This document shows positions 45,729 through 58,455 of a stretch of 64,000 nt of DNA, in pieces. The stretch is from positions 157,657,954-157,721,953 of the forward strand of contig NC_081405.1 of the NCBI RefSeq assembly GCF_030272615.1. Direction: 5' to 3'. Source of the stretch: Cryptomeria japonica (taxonomy: Eukaryota; Streptophyta; Pinopsida; Cupressales; Cupressaceae). Each line of letters opens with the position of its first letter. Within the stretch, counting starts at the first letter, position 1. The notes under the pieces were generated by a model. It was not told the origin of the DNA and made no database searches. It was given only the letters and a program-made list of their open reading frames with translations. A program made the position numbers and the translations under genes.

Positions 45729-47543
45729 TGGTGCAGGAGAACCTAAGGGTTGAAATGTCCTTAACCCATTTTGTCTTGTGAGAACTTCTAGTGGTCATGT
45801 AAACACATAAGGAGTGGCTCTAGTCTATTTATTTGGTTGTTTAGTGCAGTTTTTGAAATTTTCTCTTATTGGCAAGACCTACCCCTGATCGACAAGTCTT
45901 CCCCGATGAGTTCGCTAGAGTTTGAAGTGGTTCAAACTTACCCTGATGACCCGATAAGTTGTCAGTGCTTAGAGTATTGTTATCGGGTATTGGAAGGAGC
46001 AGTTTCAAGTTTCCCCGATGATTAACTTGACCTATACTCGAACGGTGATTGCGGATGATCCTACGGCTGTCGCTATACTGCGATGGGAAGATGATCACCA
46101 GATAATCCTCAGGACTTGGCGACAAAGCATGTGCAGAAAAAGAGGCGAGTTAACGACCGTGCAGGTTGAAGGTGGATTAATGGCAGTCGCTATACCGCTA
46201 TGGAAAGATGAAAGAAGTTTATCTCTCACGACTTGGCGACCAAGGTGGGACTTGGCAAGAGAGAAGCTCAGGCAAGTTAATGAGTGATAAATTCTGGGAT
46301 GATCAGACGATTGTTGCTATACCGCTATGGCGAGATGCATGAAGTTTATTCCCTCCGACTTGGCGACCATGGTGGGACCCAACAACAAAGAAGAGTTTCA
46401 TTTCGGGCAGTGAGTGAGGTCGTGCTAAGGTGGCAGGGTAGGGACCCCAGAGCCAATCGGGGGGTGCCACGTAGTGGAGCGCGTAAGAATTGTTTTGAAG
46501 TCTCCCTGATTACCCGATGGAAAATGCGAAGCGGTGTGTGTTGTCATCGGTCATCGGTAGCCCCATTTTGATGTTTCACCGGAGACCCGATAGGAAGTAC
46601 GAAGAGTTGGAGGTTGTCATCGGACATCGGTAACCTTGTTTGGATGTTACCCTGATGTTCCGATGGAACCTGTGAAATGGTTGCAAATGGAAAATCTTTG
46701 GTAACGAGATTTATCTCATCCAATAGGAGGAGTTCCCAACAGAGGATGAAATGTATAAAAAGACCCAATGGGAATCTGTAAGAGGTTGATGGCCTCGAAG
46801 AACAAATCTATTTTTTTTGAATAGAAAAAGAGAAGTCTATTTTCTTGTTTCCAATTCAGAGTCAAATCTATGTTCATGAATTGCAAATAATGTTTTAGAA
46901 TATTTAAGTTCATGTATGCTGTTAATGTAAAGGCTTCTTTTCTATGTTTTGTGTGTTCCTAGTTTGTACTTGTGAATAAATTCGGGATCTGTAAATAAAG
47001 ATTTCCCTTTAAGTTTTTGTTCCCTATTTTCAAAAATCCTACGGCTCTGACTTGAAACTCCACAAGATCATTTGAGATTGTCAAGCAGAGCCAAATATGT
47101 ACAGTAGGTTTTTATTTGAAAGAGACTAGAAAATGGCAATCGCCATTTCTGCATACTGAGCCTAGGTGATCTTAGTGATAGTCTGGCTAGGCATCAGTAA
47201 TTTGAAGGAGAAACTTGTAGGGGAAGGAAACTGCTGAGAACTGGGAAAAGATCCAGAAGGCTACAAGCCTAAAAATGAGACATTGTGTAACCATAGGGAA
47301 AAGTTTGCTAAACCAAACAAGATGGGTGGTTTTGCAAAAAGAGAGTGAATGTGTGTGTGTCCTAAACCCCTGCAAGGATTTAGTGAACAAGCTTACTTTG
47401 TGAGCTTGAGGAAGGTGAGATAAGCAAACAAATGGTAGGGAAGCCCTTAAAAGTCTAGAGGGGTAGACTTGGAACCCGGAAAGGGATAGAAGCAAACCAT
47501 CAAAGAAACCAAATTGATGGCAAACTAGGTTTCCTCCCTATCA
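45729..47543 (+). repeat. 5' LTR of element 2 (1815 bp)
   Basis: It starts TGGTGCAGGAG and ends CTATCA. A TATA box (TATAAAA) lies at 46754, and AATAAA words near 46975 and 46992 may be polyadenylation signals. It contains CGATGA/TACCCGATA-rich segments shared with the 3' copy. Confidence 0.93.
46754..46760 (+). promoter_or_regulatory. TATA box of element 2's 5' LTR
   Basis: TATAAAA lies in ATGTATAAAAAGACCCAATG. The 3' LTR copy is at 53280-53286. Confidence 0.7.
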
Positions 47544-47546
47544 TAT

Positions 47547-47564
47547 TGGTATCAGAGCAAGTTT
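47547..47564 (+). promoter_or_regulatory. Primer-binding site of element 2
   Basis: TGGTATCAGAGCAAGTTT begins 3 bp after the 5' LTR and is complementary to the 3' end of initiator tRNA-Met over its first 12 bases. Confidence 0.85.
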
Positions 47565-47586
47565 AGACTTTGGAAGAAAGTAGTTG

Positions 47587-48709
47587 ATGTCAGATACTAA
47601 ATCAATAAGAGAAAATAGTCTCAGAATGGTGACCAATGCAGAGTTAGCCAAGATGGTAGAAGATCAGGAAGAAGAGAATAGACTCCTGAAAGAAAAATTG
47701 CTACAATTGGAGAGAAAACTAGACACAGTTGAGGATAAAACTGAGAAAGTAACAATCTAGGTCAGTGAAGGGAAGGATAAAGAATCAATGGAAGAGGATA
47801 GGATAACTCCCCCAGACCCTGTCCTACCTGAAGAACCTTTCCTTAAAGCAATTAAAGCCTTAGGAGAAAAATCCCTAGAAGGAATGCCACTTTTTTATGG
47901 GAAAATGGAGCCTAAAATAGTTATGGAATGGATTGAAGGATTGGAGAATGACTTTGAGTGTGATGGAATTAGTGAAGCCCAAAAGGTGAAGGTAGCTAAG
48001 TCTAGATTGAGAGGAGCAACCTTGACTTGGTGGAAATTTATCCAAGAAGAAAGGCAAAAAGAGGGTAAGAACCAAATAGCCAGTTGGAACGAAATGGTAG
48101 CCAAGGTGAGGGAAGCCTATGTCCCTGAAGATTATGAGATCCAATTGCACAACATGAGACAAAACCTGAGACAAAGAGACTTGGATGTGAGCAGCTACAG
48201 TAAGGAATTTCAGAAGTTGTGTTTGAGATCCAAGGTGGTAGAGGATGAGAGTATCAAGGTAGCCAGATACTTGAATGGCTTGAGATGAAATATTCAAGAA
48301 GAGTTGAGTTTTTTATGTCCTAACACTGTGCATAAGTGCTATCAACTGGCATTGAAGGTGGAGGAAAAGAACAAAAAGAAGAAAGAACAAAGCAACAGAA
48401 AAAGATGCAGAAGGAGAGATGGTAGAAGCCAAAGAGGTAGTTTTGGTAGAAGAGGAGTAGATCAAAGGTCCCAAGAAGAGTCCAAACTTATAGAGAAAAG
48501 TGAGGATTCACTTAGCAAGAGAAGCTATAGAGGAAGGGGATCATCTAGAAACCTAGGAAGAGATAGATCTAGTGGACCGGGAAGAGGGTCCTACTTCTCC
48601 ACCATGAAGTGTTACAATTGCCAAAAGTTGGGTCACCCTACCTATAGATGTCCAGAGAAATCCTCTTCATCTCAAGGAAGTGAAAGAAGAGTGACATATG
48701 CGCAAGAAG

Positions 48710-48740
<31 letters not shown>

Positions 48741-48753
48741 ACATAAGGTGTGA
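47587..48753 (+). pseudogene. Gag of element 2, two internal stops
   Basis: The ATG at 47587 lies 23 bp after the primer site. A short coiled coil (EEENRLLKEKLLQLERKL) comes first and is cut by a TAG at 47758. The Ty3-type gag core follows (VMEWIEGLENDF to RYLNGLR, residues about 115-233) and is cut by a TGA at 48286. Next are a basic R/G/S-rich region and one CCHC knuckle (CYNCQKLGHPTYRC, 48610-48651). The frame closes with a TGA at 48751. Both internal stops fit C-to-T changes of Gln or Arg codons. The product would be the capsid/nucleocapsid protein. Confidence 0.88.
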
Positions 48754-51700
48754 GCTTAGCTCCTGAAGATGGAGAACATTTAATGATGAGAAGAGCCTTG
48801 TTTAAAGAACCAATCAAAGAAGAACCAACTCAAAGAAGAGTTTTGTTTAGAATCAAATGCAAGGTCCTTGGTAAGGTTTGTAGAGTGGTGATAGACTCAG
48901 GGTCTACTGACAACATTATGTTAGAAGAAGCAGTAAGTAAACTGAAGTTGAAAAGAATTCTACATAGTAATCCATATAGGGTCACTTGGCTCAACAAGGA
49001 GCAACATGTGGTAGTGAATGAACAAACATGGGTTGAGTTCAACATAGGTAGTTATAAGGATAAAGTCTTGTGTGACATCTTGCCTATGGATGCTTGCCAT
49101 CTACTTCTTGGTAGACCATGGTAGTTTGATAGAAAGGCCATTCACAACAAAGAGAAGAACTCTTATTCTTTTCAAAAGGATGGAGTTACATACCATATTC
49201 AATCCCTAAGTGATGAAGGAGAGAGTAGAAAAACTAAAGGCCCAAAGGCATTACTGGTAGGTGAAAAAGAGTTCATTAACACTCTTAAGGAAGGAGAAGG
49301 AGTGGGGTTTTGTCTTATAGTGAAACCAAGGGAAGCAAAGCAAGAAAAGAAGGTTCAAATACCTCATGAAGTGTAACAGATACTAGACAATTTCAAAGCG
49401 ATCATAAGTGATGGAGCACTGACAACCCTACATCCTATTAGAGCCATAAGCCATCAGATTGATTTCATTCTAGGAGCATCATTACCCAACAAAGTAGCCT
49501 ATAAGATGACTCCTGAATAGAACAAGGAAGTGGCTAGACAAGTCTAAGAATTTTTGGACCAAGGGTTGATAAAAAAGAGCATAAGTCCTTGTGCCGTACC
49601 TACAATATTAGCACCCAAGAAAGAAGGAACATGGAGGCTATGCACAGATTCAAGAGCCATAAATAGAATCACTATCAGTTACAAATTTCCTATCCCAAGA
49701 ATTGAAGACTTGATGGACTGCTTGGGAGGTGCAAAGTACTTCACTAAGATTGATCTCAAGAGTGGATACCACCAGATCATGATAAAAGAAGGTGATGAAT
49801 GGAAAACAACCTTCAAAACAAATGAAGGAATTTATGAGTGGCTTGTTATGCCATTCGGTCTTAGTAATGCTCCCCGTACATTCATGAGACTCATGAATGA
49901 AGTGCTGAAATATTTTATTGGTAAATTTGTTGTTGTATACTTAGATGACATCTTGATTTTCATTAGAGTTAAAGAGGAAAATATAGAGCATCTTGGTATT
50001 GTATTGCAAAAATTGTATGATGAGAAACTAACAATAAACTTGGAGAAGTGTGAGTTTATGAAGAAGGAACTTGTCTATCTTGGATTTGTAGTTTCAGGAG
50101 GAGATTTGAAGATGGACACATCAAAGGTGGAAGCCATCACAAATTGGCCAACACCAAAGAAAACAAGTGAAGTGAGAAGTTTTCATGGATTGGCACAGTT
50201 CTATAGGAAGTTTATCATAGGGTTCAATGAGATTTGTGCACCCATGCTGGATACCATCAAAGGAGGAGTTAAGACTAAGTTTCAGTGGACCAATGCAACT
50301 AACAAAGGGTTTAAAATTTTGAAACAAAAGGTAGCTACACAACCAATACTCATTCTTCCTAGTTTTGAAAAGTTGTTCACAATTGAATGTGATGCAAGTA
50401 ATATAGTAGTTGGTGTTGTTTTGAGTCAAGAGAATAGACCTGCAACTTTATTTAGTGAGAAACTCAATGATACCAAGAAGAAATATTCGTCGTATGATCT
50501 TGAGTTGTATGCTCTTATCCAAGCTCTTAGGAAGTGGAGGCACTACTTGTTACCTAAAGAGTTTGTTATTTATACAAATAATCAAGCTTTAAGTTTTTTG
50601 AATTCACAAGATAATTTGAGTCATAGGTACGTTAAATGGGTTGAGTATTTGCAGTCATATTCTTTTTCTATTAAGCATAAGAAAGGATAGTGTAATAAAG
50701 TAGTAGATGCTTTGAGTAGAAGGCTGCTAACAGTGCAAGAAGTGAAGATTCAGAGTATTGGAGTTGATTACTTCAAGGATTTGTACCCCAATGATGAAGA
50801 TTTTGCAGCCATTTACAAGGTTTGTCAAGAATTTCAAAATCACTTTCATAGTGAATATGCTGACTTTACTTTGCAGAATGGTTTGTTGTTTAAAGGTGGA
50901 CAGTTGTGTGTTCCCAAAGGATCGATGAGGGAAAATATGATCCAAGAAAAGCACAATGGATGTTAGAGTGGTCATTTTGGCCTTAATAAGACATTGGAAC
51001 TTGTGCAAAGGTTCTACTATTGGCCTAGAATGTAGAGGGATATCAAAAGGTACGTTGAGCAGTGTATGGTTTGTCAGAAAGCTAAAGGTACAACTAGTAA
51101 TGCTGGTCTTTATCAGCCATTACCTATTCCTACAAGGTCATGGGAATGTGTCAGTATGGATTTTGTGGTTGGATTACCTAAAAAAAAGCTTGGTTGTGAT
51201 AGCATTTTTGTTGTTGTTGACAAATTTAGTAAGATGGCACATTTTCTTCCTTGTAAAACTACCCATAATGCTAGTCACATTGCACACTTATTTTTCAAAG
51301 AGGTTATAAGAATCCATGGTTTGCCGGTTAGTATTGTTTCAGATAGAGATGTCAAATTCCTTGGACATTTTTGGAAAACTCTTTGGAAAAGACTGAGAAC
51401 TAACTTGTCTTTTGGTTCAGCTTATCATCCCCAAATAGATGGTCAAACAGAGGTGGTCAATAGGACTCTTGGAAATCTTTTAAGGTGTTTGACAAAAGAG
51501 TATGGACAGAGTTGGGATCAGGTTCTTTTCCAGGCAGAGTTTGTGTACAATGATAGTGTCAACATGTCTACTGGGAAGAGTCCTTTTAAGATAGTGTATG
51601 GTATGCACCCACGAGGTGTTATGGAATTACAAGATCTTGGTAATCTGTCGCACATAAGTGGTCAAGCTGATGATGTCGCTCAATCTATGAAGGAGGTTCA

Positions 51701-52234
51701 TGACCAAGTTAGGCGAGCTCTCCAAGATTATTCACAAAAAGTTAACGCTAGAGTTGATACCACACGAAGAGATGTGCAATTTTCAGTTGGATATTTGGTG
51801 ATGGTACATTTGAACAAGGCTCGACTTCAGAAAGGAGTTCCCAGCAAGCTACGAATGAGGGAATAGGCCCATGTAAAGTTTTAGCCAAGTATGACTCTAA
51901 TGCGTATAAGATTGATTTGCCATCTGATATTGCTTTGTCTCCCATTTTCAATGTCGCAGATTTGGTTGTCTATAAGAGACAACTTCCCAAGGAGGATGCG
52001 CGAGTTTCAGATGTTCAACAGTCACTTGCCGACCTGCCATTACTTTCTCCTTCCATGCCTCAGGCTGAGAAAGTGTTGGATTCCCATGTTCTCAAGAAGA
52101 CTAGACAACATGTCTACATGGAACATTTTGTTAAGTGGATGCATAAACTTGATTTTGAAGTGACTTGGGTCCCTGCATCAGACTTTCTTAAGTCAGGAAT
52201 TGATCTTTCCTTGCTACCGAGCATAATCACTTGA
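48747..52234 (+). pseudogene. Pol of element 2: protease, RT, RNase H, integrase, chromodomain-like end
   Basis: The open frame lies one base back from gag. It begins with a protease (VIDSGSTDN at 48891, GRPW followed by a TAG at 49122). RT has the intact box YLDD (49938-49949) and MPFGLSN. RNase H keeps CDAS and the Glu but reads TNNQAL where Asp is expected. Integrase shows H-x-H, C-x2-C (CMVCQK), MDF, SDRDVKF and the Glu in TEVVNRT. After a stop at 51864 and a frame change, 51917-52234 ends HFVKWMHKLDFEVTWVPAS, a chromodomain-like tail. Stops lie at about 49122, 49373, 49518, 49545, 50688, 50964, 51033 and 51864. RT plus a chromodomain suggests a chromovirus. Confidence 0.9.
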
Positions 52235-52246
52235 CTTCTTTGTTTT

Positions 52247-52256
52247 GGGGGGAGTA
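52247..52256 (+). promoter_or_regulatory. Polypurine tract of element 2
   Basis: GGGGGGAGTA lies directly before the 3' LTR's TGG. Confidence 0.8.
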
Positions 52257-54069
52257 TGGCGTAGGAGCACCTAAGGGTTGAAATGCCCTTAACCCATTTT
52301 GGCTTGTGAGACCTTCCAGTGGTCATGTAAATACATAAGGACTGGCTCTAATCCATTTATTTGGTTGTTTAGTGCAGTTTTTAAAATTTTCTCTTATCAA
52401 CAAGACCTACCCCCGATCGACAAGTCTTCCCCGATGAGTTCGCCAGAGTTTGAAGTGGTTCACACTTACCCTAATGACCCGATAAGTCGTCAGTGCTTAG
52501 AGTATTGTTATCGGGTATCAGAAGGAGCAGTTTCAATTTTCCCCGATGATTAACTTGACCTATACTCGGACCGTGATCGTGGATGATCCTACGGTTGTTG
52601 CTATACCATGATGGGAAGATGATCACCAGATAATTTTCATGACTTGGCGACAAAGCACGTGCAGAAAAAGAGCCAAGTTAACGACCGTGCTAGTTGAAGG
52701 TGGATCAAGGGCAGTCACTATACTGCTATGGCAAGATGCACAAAGTTTATCTCCCACAACTTGGTGACCAAGGTGGGACCCAACAAGAGAGCAGCTCAGG
52801 CAAGTTAACGAGTGATAATGTCCAGGATAATTGGACGATTGTCATTATACTACTATGGCAAGATGCACAAATTTTTTTCCCTGCGACTTGGCAACCATGG
52901 TGGGACCCAACGAAAAAGAAGAGTTTCATTCAGGCGGTTAGCGAGGCCATACTAAGGTGGCAGAGTAGGGACCCCAGAGCCAATAAGGGGGTGCTAGGTG
53001 GCGAAGTGCGGAAGACAGGTTTTGAAGTCTCCACGATGATTCAATGGAAAATGCGAAGCGATGTGTGTTGTCATCGGTCATCGGTAGCCCCATTTTGATG
53101 TTTCACCAAAGACCCGATAGGAAGTATGAAGAGTTGGAGGTTGTCATCAGACATCGGTAACCTTGTTTGGATGTTACCCCGATGTTTTGATGGAACCTGT
53201 GAAACGGTTGCAAATGGAAACCGTTGGTAACGAGATTTATCTCATCCAATAGGAGGAGTTCCGAACAGAGGATGGAATGTATAAAAAGACCCAATGGGCA
53301 TCTGTAAGAGGTTGATGGCCTCGGAGAACAAATCTATTTTTTTCAAATAGCAAGAGAGAAGTCTATTTTTTGGTTTCCCATTCAGAGTTGAATTTCTGTT
53401 TGTGAATTGAAAATAATGTTTTAGAATCTTTAAGTTCACGTATGCTACTAATGTAAAGGCTTCTTTTCTCTATTTTGTGAGTTCCTAGTTTGTACCCATG
53501 AATAAATTCAGGATTTGTAAATAAAGCTTTCCCTTTCAGTTTTTGTTCCCTATTTTCAATAATCATATGGCTCTAAATTAAAACTCCACAAGATCATTGG
53601 AGGTTGTCAAGAAAATCTAGATATGTACAATAGTTTTTCATTTGAAAGAGACCAGGAAATGGCAATTGCCATTTCTGCATATTGAGCCTAGGTGAGCTTG
53701 GTGATTGTCCGGCTAGGCATTAGTCATTTGAAGGAGAAACTTGCAGGGGAAGGAAACTGCTGAGAACTGGGAAAAGATCGAGAAGGCTACAAGCCTAAAA
53801 ATGAGACATTGTGTAACCATAGGGAAAAGTTTGCTAAACCAAACAAGATGGGTGGTTTTGCAAAAAGAGAGTGAATGTGTATGTGTCCTAAACCCCTGCA
53901 AGGATTTAGTGAACAAGCTTACTTTGTGAGCTTGAGGAAGGTGAGATAAGCAAACAAATGGTAGGGAAGCCCTTAGAAGTCTAGAGGGGTAGACTTGGAA
54001 CACAAAAAGGGATAGAAGTAAACCATCAAAGAAACAAAATTGATGGTAAACTAGGCTGCCTCCCTATCA
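52257..54069 (+). repeat. 3' LTR of element 2 (1813 bp)
   Basis: It starts TGGCGTAGGAG after the purine tract and ends CTATCA before the CTATT duplication. It is collinear with the 5' LTR and two bases shorter. Scattered substitutions indicate moderate age. Confidence 0.93.
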
Positions 54070-54074
54070 CTATT

Positions 54075-57026
54075 GCACTAAGGATTTCCTCCTGTACCCC
54101 TCTGATAGACTCCTTCAAGGTGACAGAGTCAACGTTGAATTTGTCAAAGGTGTTTTTTCACTGAGCAGATGGCATAGAACCATTGGGGAAAGTCATAAGC
54201 TTCATTTTCTTGGATCACTTTCCCGTCCACCAGATTTTGCCTTGGAATCTTTGTTAGAGCCCTGAGTCATGGAATGGTTAAGTCTTGGTAAATGTCTACA
54301 TCCTCCCATAATCCTTCTATTGTCTCCAATCTATTTAGGAGGTCCACGAAATTCAAATGAAGCTAAGCTAGATCGTCAATGAATTTTCCTACCTCAGAAT
54401 AAACATCCTCTACCCATTCCCGAGAATTTTGTGCCATTGCTCTAATAAGCTCTGCATCATCAACCACCTCTTTAGGAAGGGAGGAAGGGGGAATGAATGA
54501 AGGACCTGCCTCCTTGAGGGGTCTTCTAATACTCCTGACATATTCACCCAAGATTTTATTTTCTTCTCTCAGCCACTTACATTTTGCCTTAGATTTCAAC
54601 AATTTCTCCTTCATGGCCAAGGAAGATTCTTCAAAGTCTCCCATTACTTGACCTGTGGAAGCGTGGCCAAGATCAATCTGTCTGATGACATAATCCTCCT
54701 ACCTGATCTCACTTCTATCTTTATCCACTGCAGGCTCAACAATGTGTAAGGTCTGGGATCCAAATTCTTCCCTAACAACCTTGGAAAATTTACGGGGGGC
54801 CTTCTTTTCCACTAGCTGATCCATCTTCTTCAATAATTATTCCAACTCCTGAGTAGGATTGGTTTCTCCTTTTTCTTCACTCCCCAACCTGGCAATCAAC
54901 CAGTCTGGAATCAGGATGGAGTGGATATGATCATCTACATACTCCTATTCTCGAGATTCTTCCTCCATTTCACCAAGGATAGCCTCCACGAAGCTATCCT
55001 GGCGAGCTTCTTCCCAATGCGGGGGAATTTATTGCCTCTGACTTCTCGGTCGATTGTGTCCTTGTGAAGCATTGATGCTGAGTATATCAAGTGCTAGAAT
55101 GCTCCCTCAAAGTGGACTTGTGGAATGTGGAAACATCTCTACTTCTCGCACGCTCGAGGAACTAACTGATGAATGTTCCCTTTCTGTCCTTTCTCTCTTA
55201 TGTGGAGGTTCTTCTTGCTGGGATTCATGTTGAACCTCCCATGGGAATTCCTACTGTATATCCTTCTTCTTCATTGTCCTTGGTCTCTTTGGGGCATTTC
55301 TCCCTTTATCCATCCGGGCTTCCCTTCCTTCCCAAACCCGTGAAGAGCTTTCAGTTGCCTCACTGTGGGAATCCAAACTTCCCATTACTTGGTATGTAAG
55401 ATGGATATTTTCTTCCACCAACTTTCTTACCTGCCTGTCAATCCAGTCCTTAGTAAATTTCAGCACTGGTCTAGCTAAGATATTCAAATCATCCACCTTG
55501 GCCTCTGACCAATCTGACAACTGAATAGGTTGATCCTTTACTTTCATGAATTTAGGTTGTATCAAACTTGCATCTTCCTCCACCTAATTTGGTACCTGAT
55601 AAATTTCACTTATCCCGATGGTGTCGAGGGGCAATCTGGAATGCATTCTCTTCTAGACCTCAAGGTCATTCTCGACACTTGCCCAGTAATCCTCTAAGTG
55701 AAACCTATGTATGAATTTGATGCTAACAACCTTTCTGATTTGGTTGTAAGGGTCATATTGGGCCTTGGATGTATAAAATGGTAGGCGATAGAATGCCAAT
55801 TCCTCTGCTGCACTTTCAGTGGCTTCTAAGCCTGGGCATATTTCCATGAAGTCACCCAAGACAACTGGAAATTCAATTGATTGCTTTTTCTTCTTATTTT
55901 GCAAATGATCATAGGCAGTTAACTGTCTCATGATCTCCAACAATACAAGCTTGTCTGATGGATATCTGGGCAACTTGTATGACTGGAATGAGAATCCTTG
56001 CGTCCTGATGTATGTGAATTTAGGAAATTGTAAGAAGGCAACTCCATATCTCTGGACCAAGGCACTTACTTGCGGGGACACCCTTACATGCAACTTCTCT
56101 TGCCTAAGTCATGTCAAGTACATGGTGAAGGTGTCATTCGCCAACCTGTAGGAATTAACATTGTGGAGATGCATCTGGGGATAACATTCATGTACTTTTA
56201 ATTGAGCTAGTCCGCAACCCATGATTCCTCTTGCTGGCAGCCTATACAATCCTCCTCTTCATGCAAGCATATAGAACAGGTAGGAGCTCATAAAAAAGGA
56301 TTGGGATCTTTTCTCTTTTAGGTTCTTCATCCGCTCATGCAAGTAGCGACTGATCAATCTAGCCCAGTCGATCAACGTATTTGAACTCATGATCTAACCT
56401 ATGTAGAAGAACATCCAGACCTCAAAGATCACAGGATGCGGACATCCCATTACTCTGCTTAGCATTTTTATCAAGTCTACATACTCCTCTTTGAACTCGA
56501 AGATGGTGAGAGTTTTGGGCATCTTGGAAACGTGCACTGTAGGCTTCAACAACCACTGCTTATTGATCAAATCAGCACACTTGGTAGGACCTGCTTCATA
56601 TACTACCCGAGCTCCACTGCTGGTCCTCTACATCATGGAATAATGTGAAGGAATTTTGAAAGCCTCACAATTGACTCCAGAGTTAATGTTTCCAGCAGCT
56701 TGCCATATCGCATTGAGATTGTTTTTTCGCTTTAGATTATAATGTGCTGCACATTCCAAGACCAGGTTTGGGCATTGAATAGGGAGAGGAAAACCAGCTG
56801 CCACAACTATTCCACTTTTCACAATTTTGACAACTATCGGGGATGGATTGTGCCTAGCTGTTCTGAACATTCAGATCTTGAATGCAGCCAAGTTGAATGT
56901 GCCCAGGTTAGTATCGCTGATTTCATCCCATCTGGAATTCAACCGAGAATGAGGAAGAAAAAATTTCATTTCCACCTTGATCAATGCCTGCCTAGAGGTA
57001 GTAGCTACCTTGCTTGATTCTGCCAT
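54075..57026 (-). pseudogene. N-terminal 984 codons of the split minus-strand frame, function unknown
   Basis: It starts at an ATG at 57026 (MAESSKVATT), about 110 bp after a TATA box. The segments starting at 56870, 56093, 55583 and 54644 all keep the frame of 57026, so there is no net frameshift over 2.95 kb, although about 17 stops (many TAG/TGA) interrupt it. The first 450 residues look globular and helical (ERMKNLKEKRSQSF, VSPQVSALVQRYGVAFLQF, GFSFQSYKLPRYPSDKLVLLE). The later part is charged and linker-like with coiled-coil segments (KEKLLKSKAKCKWLREENKIL). No retroviral enzyme motif is present. It may be the extra ORF of a Tat-like or non-autonomous element. Elements with an additional ORF of unknown function are known in the Tat group. 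Confidence 0.65.
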
Positions 57027-57137
57027 CTTGGAAGCACCTTAAAAATGATGAAAACAAAGACTAAGTATGACTATTCTTCACTTCTTCACTTCTTCTTTCC
57101 TGAATCTTGCACGTGAGAAATGAAATGCCTTTCCAAA

Positions 57138-57145
57138 CTTATATA
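57138..57145 (-). promoter_or_regulatory. TATA box upstream of the split reading frame
   Basis: On the minus strand TATATAAG lies in AATTCTATATAAGTTTGG, about 112 bp before the ATG at 57026. The intervening leader is purine-rich (GGAAAGAAGAAGTGAAGAAG). Confidence 0.55.
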
Positions 57146-57860
57146 GAATTCTTAAGAGGCATTAATTTAGCAATTGCATTCATGATGCGTCATACTTTCC
57201 TCAATCACTACGCCATGCAAAGGCAACTTCCCATGCAAATGAGTTTGAATTTAGAACTTTCCTTAAATGCTGCAAATCATGCGTCATACTTGGAAGATTC
57301 TCTTTGCCAACTCATTGATTTTCATTCTTTCCAATTTTGGAGGGAATTCGAAGGATTCAGGATTTGCTTGATTCCATTCTAACTTGTCGTCTCCTGCCTT
57401 TGAAGGAATTTCCATGTCTCTTTTCAACATCCCTATATTTTAGGGATCCTCCTAAAATTTAGAAGTCAGGTTCATTGGATGGAGAAGAATTTTGCCACGA
57501 TTCCAAATCTATAAAATTTCCTCATTCTGACGAGATTTGGTGTCTAAAAATAGCAAATTCAAAAATTTGCCCGAGGGGAATTTTACTTTCTATTCCTCCT
57601 TGACCCCCTGAATTCCATGCCTTAGGAAAAATTTCAACTTTTTAGCTTGGGCGTTGAATTCACTGTGCCTTGGAATTTTTCATTTTTTATACCTTCCATG
57701 GAATGTCCATTTTGGCGCCCAATCACTCCCTTGGGCGAAATTTTCACTGGGGGAAGGATTCATGGAATTGTCCTTCTCTCCTTGGGCATGCCACTTTGGT
57801 GCCTTCCCTCATGTTTGGGCACAAATCACACTTGGCCAAGGATTTTTTCATTTGTCCAGC

Positions 57861-58455
57861 CATCCTTGCCTCCTCCATTTTGGCACCCAAGTCCACATTT
57901 GGGCAGATTTTCTCATGGGCCAAGGATTCATAAAATTTTTCCATCCATCCTTGCCTCCTCCATTTTGGCACCCAAGTCCACATTTGGGCAAATTTTCTCA
58001 TGGGCCAAGGATTCATGAAATTTTTCCACTTATCCTTGCCTCCTCCATTTTGGCGCCCAAGTCCACATTTGGGTGGATTTTCTCATGGGCCAAGGATTCA
58101 TGAAATTTGTCGATCCATCCTTGCCTCCTCCATTTTGGTGCCCAAGTCCACATTTGGGCAGATTTTCTCATGGGCCAAGGATTCATGAAATTTGTCCATC
58201 CATCCTTGCCTCCTCCATTTTGGCGCCCAAGTCCAAATTTGGGCAGATTTTCTCATGGGCCAAGGATTCATGAAATTTGTCCATCCATCCTTGCCTCCTC
58301 CATTTTGGCGCCCAAGTCCACATTTGGGTGGATTTTCTCATGGGCCAAGGATTCATGAAATTTGTCCATCCATCCTTGCCTCCTCCATTTTGGCACCCAA
58401 GTCCACATTTGGGCAGATTTTCTCATGGGCCAAGGATTCATAAAATTTGTAGTTC
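57861..58455. repeat. 85-bp tandem repeat, seven units plus diverged leading units
   Basis: CATCCTTGCC or TATCCTTGCC starts units at exactly 57861, 57946, 58031, 58116, 58201, 58286 and 58371, an invariant 85-bp period. One or two diverged units precede at about 57700-57860. Each unit contains a hairpin, GCCCAA-GTCCACAT-TTGGGC, and a second GGGCC word. Units differ by one to four bases. Open frames span the array only because the unit lacks stops. It is probably U3 or 3' UTR sequence of an LTR element. Confidence 0.95.

Larger units (their letters stand above)
45729..54069 (+). mobile_element. Element 2: complete Ty3/gypsy retrotransposon (8.3 kb), chromovirus-like
   Basis: LTRs at 45729-47543 and 52257-54069 both start TGG and end CCCTATCA. 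The flanks are CTATT at 45724-45728 and CTATT at 54070-54074, a perfect 5-bp target duplication. The primer site is of the initiator-Met type and a purine tract lies at the 3' LTR. Domain order is gag with one knuckle, protease, RT, RNase H, integrase and a chromodomain-like tail. About ten in-frame stops and two frame changes make it inactive. It interrupts the long minus-strand reading frame. Confidence 0.95.

Noticed and set aside
48720-48753. Programmed -1 frameshift between gag and pol of element 2
   Set aside because: No slippery heptamer with downstream structure is evident. The junction is a run of AGAAAGT repeats prone to indels, and the element carries many other lesions.
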